From the NCBI RefSeq assembly GCF_003149145.1, contig NZ_QGDQ01000021.1, positions 34,366 through 98,365 of the forward strand: a DNA stretch of 64,000 nt. Direction: 5' to 3'. Below, piece by piece: positions 32,161-41,406 of this stretch. Position 1 is the stretch's first letter; each line of letters opens with the position of its first letter. This DNA comes from Quadrisphaera granulorum (GTDB lineage Bacteria > Actinomycetota > Actinomycetes > Actinomycetales > Quadrisphaeraceae). A program made the translations under genes and the position numbers. A model generated the notes under the pieces. It was given only the letters and a program-made list of their open reading frames with translations, was not told where the DNA came from and did not search any database.

Positions 32161-33980
32161 GCACCGCAACCGCCTCTCCCGGCGCCCCGGCGTCGTCGTC
32201 GGCTGCGGTGCCGTCCCCGACGACACCCAAGCCCCAGGGGGTGATCGCCCGTGCCCGCGAGCTCGCGCCCGAGGTCGCTCAGGGGCTGGGACTCACCCTC
32301 GTGTTCGCGAGCGTCACCACGCTGGGCCGCATCGTTGTGCCGGTAGCGGTGCAGCAGACCATCGACTCGGGCCTGCGCGCGCCGGGAGGGGTGGACGCCG
32401 GGCGGGTCGCCGTCATCACCGTGGCCGCCGCCGTCGTCGTCCTGCTCACCATGGGCACCTCGTGGCTGGTGAACTACCGGCTCTTCCGCGCCACCGAGGC
32501 GGGTCTGGCGAGCCTGCGGACGCGGGCGTTCGCGCACGTGCACCGGCTCGCCGTGCTGACCCAGGGCGGGGAGCGGCGCGGGTCGCTGGTCAGCCGCGTC
32601 ACCTCCGACGTCGACACCATCTCCACGTTCCTGCAGACCGGCATGGTGGTGCTGGTCCTGTCCATCGGACAGCTGGTGCTCGCGACGGTGCTGATGTTCG
32701 TCTACTCCTGGCAGCTGGCGCTGCTCGTGCTGGCGTGCTTCGTGCCGGTGCTGCTGCTGCGCGAGCGACTGCAGCGACCGGTGACACGCGCCTACCAGCA
32801 GGTGCGGTTGCGGATGGGCGAGCTGCTGGGGGCTGTGTCCGAAACCGTGGTCGGCGCCGACGTCATCCGCGCGCACGCCGCGTCAGCGCGCAGCTGGCGG
32901 GCGGTCGACGCCGCCGTCGAGGCCCACCGCAAGCAGGCCGTCACGGCGCAGGTGGCGACAGCGGCGACGTTCTCGGTCGGCGTCTTCGTGTCCGGGCTCG
33001 TGCTGGCGCTCGTCGTGGTGGCCGGGACGCTGCTGGGGGTCGACGGCGACATCACGCTCGGGCGGCTGCTGGCCTTCCTCTTCATCATCGGGCTGTTCGT
33101 CATGCCGGTACAGGCCGCCACCGAGGTGCTCAACGAGCTGCAGAACGCACTCGCCGGGTGGCGTCGCGTGGTGGAGCTCATCGACACCCCGGTCGTGGTG
33201 CCCGACCCGTCACCGACGGACGCGGTGGAACTGCCGGCCGGGCCCGTCGAGGTACGGCTGGAGGGCGTCGGCTACACCTATCCGGGCACGTCGCGGAAGG
33301 TGCTCTCCGACGTCGACCTCGTGCTGCCGGCCGGTTCCCGCATCGCCGTCGTGGGGGAGACAGGATCGGGCAAGACGACGTTGGCGCGGCTCGTCACACG
33401 GCTCGTGGATCCCGATGTCGGTCGCGTGCTGCTGTCCGGCGTCGACGCGCGCCGGGTGCCCGAGGCCTCGCTGCACCGCCGCGTGGTCGCGGTGCCGCAG
33501 GAGGGATTTCTGTTCGACAGCACCGTGGGCGAGAACATCCGGCTCGGGCGGCCCGACGCCACCGACGACGACGCGGTCGCCGCTCTGTCCGACCTGGGGC
33601 TCAGCCGCTGGCTGGAGCAGTTGCCCGACGGGCTGGAGACACCCGTCGGGCAGCGCGGTGAGCGGCTCAGCGCGGGGGAGCGTCAGCTCGTCGCGCTCGC
33701 GCGGGCGCACCTGGCCGACCCGGACCTGCTCGTGCTCGACGAGGCGACCTCATCGGTCGACCCCGCCACTGAGGTGCGGCTGCAACGCGCGCTGGAGCAC
33801 GTGCTCAGCGGGCGGACGTCCGTGGCGATCGCGCACCGGCTGTCGACGGCGGAGGCGGCGGACGTCGTCGTCGTGGTCGACTCCGGCCGCGTGGTGGAGG
33901 TGGGGCCGGCCTCCGAGCTGGCCCACGCCGGTGGCCCGTATTCGCGGCTGCACGCCGCCTGGACCGCGCAGCACGTCTGA
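32157..33980 (+). CDS. ABC exporter half-transporter, catalytic partner
   Basis: A 607-residue protein from GTG 32157 (GTGA overlap). Six membrane helices span residues 40 to 320. The NBD has Walker A GETGSGKTT, Q-loop VPQEGFLFDSTVGENIRLG, signature LSAGERQL (second Gly replaced by Ala, Gln by Glu) and canonical Walker B LLVLDEATSSVDP with catalytic Glu, then H-loop AHRL. The deviant signature pairs with the deviant Walker B of the first subunit, leaving one normal and one degenerate ATP site. That is the pattern of heterodimeric type IV exporters. Confidence 0.92.
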   Translation: MSTATASPGAPASSSAAVPSPTTPKPQGVIARARELAPEVAQGLGLTLVFASVTTLGRIVVPVAVQQTIDSGLRAPGGVDAGRVAVITVAAAVVVLLTMGTSWLVNYRLFRATEAGLASLRTRAFAHVHRLAVLTQGGERRGSLVSRVTSDVDTISTFLQTGMVVLVLSIGQLVLATVLMFVYSWQLALLVLACFVPVLLLRERLQRPVTRAYQQVRLRMGELLGAVSETVVGADVIRAHAASARSWRAVDAAVEAHRKQAVTAQVATAATFSVGVFVSGLVLALVVVAGTLLGVDGDITLGRLLAFLFIIGLFVMPVQAATEVLNELQNALAGWRRVVELIDTPVVVPDPSPTDAVELPAGPVEVRLEGVGYTYPGTSRKVLSDVDLVLPAGSRIAVVGETGSGKTTLARLVTRLVDPDVGRVLLSGVDARRVPEASLHRRVVAVPQEGFLFDSTVGENIRLGRPDATDDDAVAALSDLGLSRWLEQLPDGLETPVGQRGERLSAGERQLVALARAHLADPDLLVLDEATSSVDPATEVRLQRALEHVLSGRTSVAIAHRLSTAEAADVVVVVDSGRVVEVGPASELAHAGGPYSRLHAAWTAQHV

Positions 33981-34017
33981 CCCGACTCGTCTCCCGGGCT
34001 TCCCCGCACCGCGCTTT

Positions 34018-34094
34018 TCCGCACTTGCCGAGCAAAGTGCGCCAAAGGCACCCCTCCTTCTCGCACTTGCCGCGGAAAGTGCGAGAAGGAGGGG
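34018..34094. terminator. Double hairpin between convergent genes
   Basis: Arms 34051-34068 and 34077-34094 are perfectly complementary over 18 bases (CCCCTCCTTCTCGCACTT on the left) with an 8-base loop. A smaller hairpin (GCACTT / AAGTGC) precedes it at about 34020-34040. It lies between the exporter stop and the convergent aldo/keto reductase stop, so it is probably a bidirectional terminator. Its sequence is unrelated to the GATCA-type repeats. Confidence 0.8.
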
Positions 34095-34106
34095 CGCGGG
34101 GGGCCG

Positions 34107-35117
34107 TCAGGCGGGGCGAACCTTCGGGGCGTTGGCGGCGGTCAGCGCCGGGTCGGTGGCGACGACGTCGCCGAGCAGCTCGTCGATCTTCGTCATGACC
34201 TCGGCCGGCAGTCGCAGCCCGGAGGCCTTGACGTTCTCGGCGACCTGCTCCGGTCGCGACGCACCGATGATCGCCGCAGCGACGTTGTCGTTCTGAAGCA
34301 CCCACGCGACTGCAAGCGCCGCCATCGACAGGCCGAGGTCGGCGGCAACGGGCTTGAGCTCCTGGACGGCGGCGAGCACGTCGTCGCGCATCCAGCGGGA
34401 GATCATCTGTGCGCCGCCCTTGGTGTCGGTGGCGCGGCTGCCTTCCGGCGGCTGCTGACCGGGCAGGTACTTCCCGGTCAGCACGCCCTGCGCCACGGGC
34501 GAGAAGACGATCTGCGACAGGCCCAGCTCGCGCGAGGTCGGCACGACCTGCCCCTCGATGACGCGGTAGAGGGCCGAGTACTGCGGCTGGTTGGAGATCA
34601 GGCGGAAGCCCGCCTGCTGCGCGAGGGCCTGGCCGGCACGAATCTGGTCGGCGGTCCACTCCGAGACGCCGATGTAGAGCGCCTTGCCCGCGGCGACCAC
34701 GTCCGCGAAGGCAGAGATGGTCTCCTCCAGCGGCGTCTCGTGGTCGTACCGGTGGGCCTGGTAGAGGTCGACGTAGTCCATTCCCAGTCGCTCGAGACTG
34801 TTGTCGATGCCTTCGAGGATGTGCTTGCGCGAGAGGCCGACGTCGTTCTTGCCCCGGGGGCCGACGGGCCAGTACACCTTGGTGAAGACCTCGAGCGACT
34901 CACGGCGCTCGCCCTTCAGCGCCTCACCGAGCACCGCCTCGGCGGCGCCGTTCGCGTAGACATCCGCGGTGTCGAAGGTGCTGATGCCGGCGTCGAGGGC
35001 GGCGCGCACGCACTGCGTCGCGACGTCGTTCTCGACCTGCGAACCGTGGGTCAGCCAGTTGCCGTAGGTGATCTCGGAGATCTTGAGACCACTGCGTCCG
35101 AGCTTCCTGAACTCCAT
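34107..35117 (-). CDS. Aldo/keto reductase, voltage-channel beta-like group
   Basis: A 336-residue NADPH-dependent oxidoreductase. ATG 35117 gives the family N-terminus MEFRKLGRSGLKISEITYGNWLTHG; TTG 35129 would add four residues. Catalytic features are FDTADVYANGAAEAVLG (Asp, Tyr), EVFTKVYW (Lys) and YVDLYQAHRYD (His). The cofactor region is NVAAAIIGASRPEQVAENVKA. It resembles the Kv-beta-like aldo/keto reductase group. The physiological substrate is unknown. Confidence 0.93.
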   Translation of the reverse strand: MEFRKLGRSGLKISEITYGNWLTHGSQVENDVATQCVRAALDAGISTFDTADVYANGAAEAVLGEALKGERRESLEVFTKVYWPVGPRGKNDVGLSRKHILEGIDNSLERLGMDYVDLYQAHRYDHETPLEETISAFADVVAAGKALYIGVSEWTADQIRAGQALAQQAGFRLISNQPQYSALYRVIEGQVVPTSRELGLSQIVFSPVAQGVLTGKYLPGQQPPEGSRATDTKGGAQMISRWMRDDVLAAVQELKPVAADLGLSMAALAVAWVLQNDNVAAAIIGASRPEQVAENVKASGLRLPAEVMTKIDELLGDVVATDPALTAANAPKVRPA

Positions 35118-35239
35118 GGCGTCATCCAACCTCGCGCAGTGTCACAGCGCTCACCCGCCCGCACCTGATGGCTGCGAGCTGGTGCCCTCGGAGGGATCAC
35201 CGTGCCGTTGTGTAGACAGGGGTGACCCTCGACCCGCCG

Positions 35240-35245
35240 TAGCCT
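35240..35245 (+). promoter_or_regulatory. -10 hexamer TAGCCT
   Basis: TAGCCT ends 8 bases before GTG 35254, with no ribosome binding site between. This suggests a leaderless transcript. Confidence 0.4.
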
Positions 35246-35253
35246 TCGCGGTC

Positions 35254-36102
35254 GTGACCTCTGGCGCGGCGAACCGGACGGCCCCGGCCGCGGCTCCGCC
35301 CTCGCGCCTCGAGCGCGGGCGCCGTCGGCTGGTTGCCGCGACGTCAGAGCCGTCACTCGTGGCGTACTACGGAGACCGCCAGGCGGCCGGACACGGGCCC
35401 CTGGCCTTCGCCGTGAGGCATCCCGCGCGTACCGCGGCGGCTCTCGCGGCCGTCCTGAGGCTTCCGCGGCTGCGAGCCGACCTTCCTGCGCGAGGGCCCG
35501 GCTGTGGTGAGGCCGAGACGGACGCTGTGCGGGCGGCGCTACTCAGCCGGTCGTTCGGGGTGCCCATGGCATGCACCGGTGTCTCGGTGCTCCCCGTCCC
35601 CGCTGATCCCGAGGACGTGGTGGCGGGCCGCGCTAAGCAGACGCTGCGCCGCAAGATCCGCGCGGCACAGCGCCGAGGCACCACCACGCGGCTGGTCACT
35701 GACCCCGGTGAACGGGAGGCGTTGCTCGAGCTCGCCCGCCGCTGTGAGCGCAAGCACCCCGACGAGGTGTACCGGACGGCGGAGCCCGAGGTGGAAGACC
35801 TCCCCGGCTACGCGCTGTGGATGGTCGCTCAAGACTCCCGCGGTACCCCCTTGCTGCTCGCCGTCATCCCCGCCTCCGGGCAGTGGGCCGTGCTGCGGTA
35901 CTTCCGCACCCTGGGTTTCGACCCCGAGCACTCGGACAGCCGTTACCTCGCCACTGCCGATCTGGCCCGCGAGCTGGCGGCGCGCGGCGTCCGCCACCTC
36001 GCCGACACCTCACACCCGGCGGCGCTGACCCCGGGGCTCAGGCACTTCCAGAGGATGCTGGGGTTCCGGTTGCACCGCGTCACGGTCCGCCGAGTCGGCT
36101 GA
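35254..36102 (+). CDS. GNAT/FemAB-like acyltransferase, function unknown
   Basis: A 282-residue protein from GTG 35254. An Ala/Pro/Arg-rich N-terminus leads to AGRAKQTLRRKIRAAQRRGTTTRLV, a basic helix typical of N-acyltransferases of the FemAB/GNAT fold. RRCERKHPDEVY, WAVLRYFRTLGFDPEHSDSRYLATADLARELAARGVRHL and HFQRMLGFRL follow, as in the second GNAT half. It is probably a cytoplasmic acyl or aminoacyl transferase. The acceptor is unknown and the neighbours do not help. It is divergent from the aldo/keto reductase. Confidence 0.65.
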   Translation: MTSGAANRTAPAAAPPSRLERGRRRLVAATSEPSLVAYYGDRQAAGHGPLAFAVRHPARTAAALAAVLRLPRLRADLPARGPGCGEAETDAVRAALLSRSFGVPMACTGVSVLPVPADPEDVVAGRAKQTLRRKIRAAQRRGTTTRLVTDPGEREALLELARRCERKHPDEVYRTAEPEVEDLPGYALWMVAQDSRGTPLLLAVIPASGQWAVLRYFRTLGFDPEHSDSRYLATADLARELAARGVRHLADTSHPAALTPGLRHFQRMLGFRLHRVTVRRVG

Positions 36103-36147
36103 CGCTGGTGCGGCCGGCCCCTCCGTCCGAGCGGTCGTCAGTTGGCG

Positions 36148-37329
36148 TCAGCGGCCGGCGCGGGCCAGGGCGGTGGGCAGGGCGTCGAGCAGGGCGTCGA
36201 CGTCGGCGTCGGTGGAGCTCCACCCGAGCGTGGCGCGCACCGACGTGCGGGCGGCGTCCTCGGCCAGGCCCATCGCCAGCAGCACGTGCGAGGCGTCGTC
36301 GCTGTCGGCCGAGCACGCCGATCCTGACGAGCACGCCACGCCCGCCAGGTCGAGCTCGGCGAGCACCACCTCGCCGGACAGCCCCGGCAGCACGAAGGAC
36401 GCGTGGCCCGGCAGCCGCCCGGCCCCAGGAGGCGCACCGGTCAGCGCCGCAGCAACACCCGCTGCAGCACCGATCTCCAGCACCCCGGCCACCAGCCGGT
36501 CCCGCAGGGCCGCCAGCCGCACCACCTCGTGCTCGCGCCGCGCCGCGGCAGCGGACAGCGCGGTCGCCAGCCCCACGGCCGACGCCACGTCCACCGTGCC
36601 CGAGCGCCGTCCTCGCTCCTGCCCGCCTCCGAGCGCGACAGGCTCCAGCGGCGTCCCGGACCGCACGGCCAGCAGCCCCGATCCACGCAGCCCGCCGAGC
36701 TTGTGCGCCGAGACGCTCACGGCGCTCACCGCGCCGCCGGCCAGCGCCCACAGCTCGCGCAGGTCGAGCACCCCAGCGCTCTGGACGGCGTCGACGTGCA
36801 GCGCCACCCCGCGCTCCGCGCACAGCTGTGCCACACCAGACGGCCCCGCGAGGGGCTGCACGGTGCCGACCTCGTTGTTCGCGTGCATTACCGACACCAG
36901 GGCGGTCCGTTCGGTGACGACGTCGGCCAGCGCTGACACATCAACGCGCCCCTCGCCGTCGACCCCGACGACGTCGACCCGCCACCCCTGCCGCTCCAGC
37001 GCACGCGCCGGCTCGAGTACCGCGGCGTGCTCGACGGCGGTGGTCACGAGGTGCCGCTCCCGCCCGCGGGCTGCCACCACCGCGGGGGCGATACCCAGCA
37101 CGGCGAGGCCGTCGGACTCCGTCCCGCCCGAGGTGAACACGACCTCGCCCGCGCGACACCCCAGGGCCTCCGCCGCCGTGGCCCGCGCCCGGTCGAGGCC
37201 TTCGCGTGCCTGCTGACCGGGCGTGTGCACGGAGGCCGGGTTGGCGGTGACCTGCACGAGGTAGGGCCAGACGGCCTCCAGCACCTGTCGGGTCGGCGGG
37301 GAGGTGGCGGCGTGGTCGAGGTAGTGCAT
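36148..37329 (-). CDS. Cysteine desulfurase (NifS/IscS-like)
   Basis: A 393-residue PLP enzyme. It opens with MHYLDHAATSPPTRQVLEAV. The aldimine Lys is in SVSAHKLGGLRGSGLL, cofactor residues are in TTAVEHAAVL and HVDAVQSAG, and the persulfide Cys is in the loop VACSSGSACSADS. It moves sulfur from cysteine for iron-sulfur assembly. The start ATG overlaps the nadC stop by one base (TGATG), so it is the last gene of nrtR-nadA-nadB-nadC. The likely job is to supply sulfur for the NadA 4Fe-4S cluster. Confidence 0.93.
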   Translation of the reverse strand: MHYLDHAATSPPTRQVLEAVWPYLVQVTANPASVHTPGQQAREGLDRARATAAEALGCRAGEVVFTSGGTESDGLAVLGIAPAVVAARGRERHLVTTAVEHAAVLEPARALERQGWRVDVVGVDGEGRVDVSALADVVTERTALVSVMHANNEVGTVQPLAGPSGVAQLCAERGVALHVDAVQSAGVLDLRELWALAGGAVSAVSVSAHKLGGLRGSGLLAVRSGTPLEPVALGGGQERGRRSGTVDVASAVGLATALSAAAARREHEVVRLAALRDRLVAGVLEIGAAAGVAAALTGAPPGAGRLPGHASFVLPGLSGEVVLAELDLAGVACSSGSACSADSDDASHVLLAMGLAEDAARTSVRATLGWSSTDADVDALLDALPTALARAGR

Positions 37330-38327
37330 CAGCCCGTGCGGGTGCGGACGGGCGCGACGTCGGCGTCGTCCCCGATGTCCAGTCCGACGTCCAGCGCCGC
37401 CGACGCCTGCGTCAGCCCCCCCACCGACACGAGGTCCACGCCGGTCGACGCGATGGCGCCGATCGTCTCGCGCCGAACCCCGCCGCTGGCCTCCACGAGC
37501 ACTCGGTGGCTACCAGCCCGCTCGTGCTCGCGCACCGCGGCGACGCCGGCGCGCAGGTCGGCGAGGGTGAAGTTGTCGAGGAGCACCCCGTCCACCCCGG
37601 CGGCCAGCACCGCGGGCAGCTGGTCGAGCCTGTCGACTTCCACCTCCACGAACGTCGTGTGCGGCACTCTGGCCCGAACAGCGGCCAGTGCCGAGGTGAC
37701 GTCAGCATCGCCGCCGGCCGCCGCGAGCACGGCGAGGTGGTTGTCCTTGACGAGCACCGCGTCGGACAGCGACCAGCGGTGATTGCCGCCTCCACCGCAC
37801 CTCACCGCGTGCCGCTCCAGGGCGCGCAGCCCCGGCGTGGTCTTGCGGGTGTCGACCACGCGGGCGGTGCCACCCGCCGCGGCCACCAGCGCCACGTGCT
37901 CCGCCGTGGCCGTCGCGACACCTGAGAGGTGCTGCACGAGGTTCAGCGCGATGCGCTCGGCGCGCAGCACCGCCAGGGCGCTGCCGTGCGCGCGGGCCAG
38001 CACCTGCCCCGGGACAATGCGGTCACCGTCGTGGGCCAGGACCTCGACGACGACGGCGCCAGGCCCGTCCCCTCCAGGCCCGTCCCCTCCAGCCCCGTCC
38101 GCATCAGCAACGCCCACCAGGCGCGACGCCTGCGCGAGCGCTTCGGCGAACGCGCCGACTCCCGCGAGCACGCCCTCCTGCCGGGCGCGCAGCACGGCGG
38201 TCGTGGTGGCGGGGCCGCCGGGCAGCCCGACGAGCAGCGACTCGCTCGTGACGTCGCCCCAGGGCGCGTCCTCGGCGAGGGCACGGGCGACGACGTCGGC
38301 CAGCGCTCCAGCGATCGAGCCGCTCAC
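37329..38327 (-). CDS. nadC: Nicotinate-nucleotide pyrophosphorylase
   Basis: A 332-residue quinolinate phosphoribosyltransferase, making nicotinate mononucleotide from quinolinate and PRPP. Signatures are EDAPWGDVTSESLL, LNLVQHLSGVAT, ARVVDTRKTTPGLRALERHAVRCGGGGNHRWSLSDAVLVKDNH, FVEVEVDRLDQLP, GVLLDNFTLADLR and LVEASGGVRRETIGAIASTGVDLVSVGGLT. It runs slightly longer than usual because of a GDGPGGDGPGA insertion near residue 85. It starts with GTG overlapping the nadB stop. Confidence 0.96.
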   Translation of the reverse strand: MSGSIAGALADVVARALAEDAPWGDVTSESLLVGLPGGPATTTAVLRARQEGVLAGVGAFAEALAQASRLVGVADADGAGGDGPGGDGPGAVVVEVLAHDGDRIVPGQVLARAHGSALAVLRAERIALNLVQHLSGVATATAEHVALVAAAGGTARVVDTRKTTPGLRALERHAVRCGGGGNHRWSLSDAVLVKDNHLAVLAAAGGDADVTSALAAVRARVPHTTFVEVEVDRLDQLPAVLAAGVDGVLLDNFTLADLRAGVAAVREHERAGSHRVLVEASGGVRRETIGAIASTGVDLVSVGGLTQASAALDVGLDIGDDADVAPVRTRTG

Positions 38328-39970
38328 GCGTCACCACCGGGAGCCGGGTGGGCGACGGCGCGCAGCAGCACGTGACGGGCCGGCTCGCGCCGACCCGGGT
38401 GATCGGTGCGGGCGTGCGCCCCGCGGCTCTCCTCGCGGACCAGCGCCCCGGCGGCCAGCAGCGCTGCGACGTCGGTGAGAGCCCGGTTCTCGAGCGCCTC
38501 GACGTCGGAGCCCTGAGCTGCGGCTTCGGCGCCCGCGAGGGTCTTGACGAGCAGCTCCAGGCCGGCGCGGTCGCGCAGCAGCCCGGCGTGCTCCCAGGCC
38601 AGGGCCTGCAGCTCCGTCCGGGGCAGCGTCTCCGCGGGGAGCTCGACGTCGAGGAGCTCGCTGTCGTCCACTGCGGCGGCTTCCGTGCCGGTAGCGCCGA
38701 CAGCCCCCGCGACGATCGCTGCCGCTGCTCGCGCCCCGAACACCGCGCCCTCCAGCAGCGAGTTCGAGGCCAGGCGGTTGGCGCCGTGCACGCCGGTGGA
38801 GGCGACCTCGCCGACGGCCCACAGCCCGGGCAGCGTGGTGCGCCCGTCGAGGTCGGCGAGCACGCCGCCCATCGCGTAGTGCGCGGCCGGCGTGACGGGC
38901 ACGGGCTCACGGGTCCAGTCCAGCCCGGCGGCGCGGGTCAGGGCGTCGATCCCGGGGAAGCGCGTCCGCAGTCCCTCGATCCCCGTGGCGTCGAGCAGCA
39001 CGGGCGCGCCGTCCTGGGTGGCCATGGCGGCGGCGCAGGCGCGGGCCACCACGTCGCGGGGGGCCAGCTCGTCGGTGAAGCGACGCCCGGAAGCGTCGAG
39101 CAGCACGGCACCTTCCCCGCGGACGGCCTCCGAGACGAGGAACGTCCGGCCGTCGCGCCCGGCGCCGGCCGTGGGGTGGAACTGGACCATCTCGACGTCG
39201 CGGGCCACCGCCCCCGCCCGCACGGCGGCGGCCAAGCCATCACCCGTGGCCACCGACGGCGTGGTCGTGTGCGCGTAGACCTGCGCGTGCCCGCCGGTGG
39301 CGAGGACGACGGCGCCAGCTCTGACCAGCATGTCCTCACCGCCGGGGCCGCGCAGCCGCGCCCCGGTGACGGCGGTGCCGCGGCCCGCAGCGGTGACCAG
39401 TGCCACCAGCGCCGTGTGCTCCATCAGCAGAGCGCGCGAAGCCCGAACCGCTGCCCCGAGGGCTGCCGCGATGTGGGCGCCGGTGGTGTCTCCTCCGGCG
39501 TGCACGATCCGCGGCCGCGAGTGCGCGGCTTCGAGGCCGCGAGCTCGGGTGCCGTCGGGGCGCCGGTCGAGCACGAGACCGCGCCGCTCCAGCGCCGTGA
39601 TGGCGTCAGCTCCGGCACCGCAGAGGACGGCGACAGCGTCGGCCACGCACAGACCGTCACCGGCAGCCAGGGTGTCGGCGACGTGCAGCGCCACGTCATC
39701 CGCGCTGGCAGAGCCCGGGGCGAGCGGGGCCAGGTCGTCCTTCAGCACCGCAGCGATGCCGCCCTGCGCCCACGCCGTCGCGCCGTCGCCGAGTTCCGCC
39801 TTCGTCACCACGGCCACCCGAGCGCCCGGCTGCAGACGCAGCACCTCCAGAGCCGTGGTCAGCCCCGCGATGCCTGAACCCACGACGAGGACGTCGACGT
39901 CGAGCGGCTGTGCGGCCACGAGCCCGGGCGCGAGTGCGGCCGTCGTCGTCGTCCTCATCAACCCCGTCAC
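38324..39970 (-). CDS. nadB: L-aspartate oxidase
   Basis: A 548-residue flavoprotein oxidising L-aspartate to iminoaspartate. GTG 39970 overlaps the nadA stop; the frame is open beyond it but that is the nadA coding region. FAD binding is in VDVLVVGSGIAGLTTALEVLRL. The catalytic region has VLATGGHAQVYAHTT, MVQFHPTA, FLVSEAVRGEGAVLLDASGRRF, HYAMGGVLADLDGRTTLPGLWAVGEVASTGVHGANRLASNSLLEGAVFG. The N-terminus carries a TTTT run from the recurrent motif. It works with NadA, which captures the unstable product. Confidence 0.96.
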   Translation of the reverse strand: MTGLMRTTTTAALAPGLVAAQPLDVDVLVVGSGIAGLTTALEVLRLQPGARVAVVTKAELGDGATAWAQGGIAAVLKDDLAPLAPGSASADDVALHVADTLAAGDGLCVADAVAVLCGAGADAITALERRGLVLDRRPDGTRARGLEAAHSRPRIVHAGGDTTGAHIAAALGAAVRASRALLMEHTALVALVTAAGRGTAVTGARLRGPGGEDMLVRAGAVVLATGGHAQVYAHTTTPSVATGDGLAAAVRAGAVARDVEMVQFHPTAGAGRDGRTFLVSEAVRGEGAVLLDASGRRFTDELAPRDVVARACAAAMATQDGAPVLLDATGIEGLRTRFPGIDALTRAAGLDWTREPVPVTPAAHYAMGGVLADLDGRTTLPGLWAVGEVASTGVHGANRLASNSLLEGAVFGARAAAAIVAGAVGATGTEAAAVDDSELLDVELPAETLPRTELQALAWEHAGLLRDRAGLELLVKTLAGAEAAAQGSDVEALENRALTDVAALLAAGALVREESRGAHARTDHPGRREPARHVLLRAVAHPAPGGDA

Positions 39971-41319
39971 GGGACGACCGCCAGCATCCGCTCCAGCGCG
40001 GCCCGCGCGTGCACGGCGACGTCGTCGTCCACCACCACCCGGTTCACCACGGCGCCGAGCTCCGCCTCGGGAGCCCCCGCTGCCAGCGCAGCTTCGCGCT
40101 CCACGAGGGACTCCAGCACCCACGCGAGGTAGCCGGGGTGGATCCGGTACATCGTCGAGCAGGGGCAGATCACCGGGTCGAGGCAGGTGATGGTCTTGTC
40201 GGGGTGAGCGTCGGCGAGGCGGCGCACCAGGTTGATCTCGGTGCCGATCGCCAGTGACGAGCCGGCCGGGGCCGCCGCCACCGCCTTGATGATGAACTCG
40301 GTGGAGCCAGCCTGGTCGGCGGCGTCGACGACGTCCTGCGGGCACTCGGGGTGCACCACCACCTGCACCGACGGGTCGGCGGCACGGGCAGCGTCGATCT
40401 GCGCCGTCGTGAAGCGCTGGTGCACCGAGCACCAGCCGCGCCACAGCAGCACGCGCGCGTCGACGAGGGCCTGGGCGCTGTTGCCGCCCAGCGGCTTGCG
40501 CGGGTCCCACAGGGGCATGAGCTCGGCCGGGACGCCCATGGCCTTGGCGGTGTTGCGGCCCAGGTGCTGGTCGGGCACGAAGAGCACCCGGCGGCCGCGG
40601 GCGAACGCCCACTCCAGCACCGCGGTGGCGTTGGAGGAGGTGCAGACGATGCCGCCGTGCTCCCCGCAGAACGCCTTGATGGCCGCGGAGGAGTTCATGT
40701 ACGTGACGGGTACCACCTCGACCAGGCCGTCCTCGCCGGGCCCATCAGCAGGCACGTCGAGCGGGCGGCCGATGGCTGCCTCGAGCTGGTCCCAGCAGTC
40801 CTGGACGGCGTCGAGGTCGGCCATGTCCGCCATCGAGCAGCCCGCGGCGAGGTTGGGCAGCACGACGGCTTGGTCGGGGCGGGTGAGCAGGTCGGCGGTC
40901 TCGGCCATGAAGTGCACGCCGCAGAACACGACGTACTTCGCCTCCGGCCGCTCCAGGCTCCGGCGGGCCAGGAGGAAGGAGTCTCCGGTGACGTCGGCGT
41001 GCGCGATGACCTCGTCGCGCTGGTAGTGGTGCCCGAGGACGACGACGGCGTCGCCGAGCGCGTCCTTGGCGGCGCGGATGCGCGCGTGGACCTCGTCGGC
41101 CTCCATGCGGCGGTAGCGCTCGGGGATCTGCTGCTGCACCGGCGTGTGCGCGGGGGCGGTGTCGACGACGGAGGCGCCGGGTCCGTACTCAGGCGCGGGG
41201 GCGGGCAGGCCGGGCATCGCGTCGAGAGCGAACGGCTCGGCGGCGAGCCGGGAGTCGCACGAGCTGACGGGCGCGCTGGTGGGGGCGGACCGGCCGAGGG
41301 TGATGGCGACGGAGACCAT
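39967..41319 (-). CDS. nadA: Quinolinate synthase
   Basis: A 450-residue 4Fe-4S enzyme that condenses iminoaspartate with dihydroxyacetone phosphate. Cluster and active-site motifs are VVFCGVHFMAETADLL, NLAAGCSMADMADLDAVQDCW, GIVCTSSNATAVLEWAF, HPECPQDVVDAAD and CLDPVICPCSTMYRIHPGYLAWVLESL. About 70 residues precede the conserved core (ERYRRMEADEVHARIRAAKDAL), longer than in E. coli but common in actinobacteria. A purine-rich ribosome binding site (GGAGAAGGAAG) precedes ATG 41319. It is the first enzyme gene after nrtR. Confidence 0.96.
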   Translation of the reverse strand: MVSVAITLGRSAPTSAPVSSCDSRLAAEPFALDAMPGLPAPAPEYGPGASVVDTAPAHTPVQQQIPERYRRMEADEVHARIRAAKDALGDAVVVLGHHYQRDEVIAHADVTGDSFLLARRSLERPEAKYVVFCGVHFMAETADLLTRPDQAVVLPNLAAGCSMADMADLDAVQDCWDQLEAAIGRPLDVPADGPGEDGLVEVVPVTYMNSSAAIKAFCGEHGGIVCTSSNATAVLEWAFARGRRVLFVPDQHLGRNTAKAMGVPAELMPLWDPRKPLGGNSAQALVDARVLLWRGWCSVHQRFTTAQIDAARAADPSVQVVVHPECPQDVVDAADQAGSTEFIIKAVAAAPAGSSLAIGTEINLVRRLADAHPDKTITCLDPVICPCSTMYRIHPGYLAWVLESLVEREAALAAGAPEAELGAVVNRVVVDDDVAVHARAALERMLAVVP

Positions 41320-41406
41320 GGGGACTCTTCCTTCTCCTGCGGTGGGCTCTGCGAAAGGCTCTGGGGGGATCTGAGGCGGGTGCGCTGCGGTCGTTCTGCG
41401 GGGACG

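Noticed and set aside
39971..40612. 214-residue N-terminal extension of NadB
   Set aside because: This part is nadA read in another frame. The family start and the GTGA overlap support GTG 39970.
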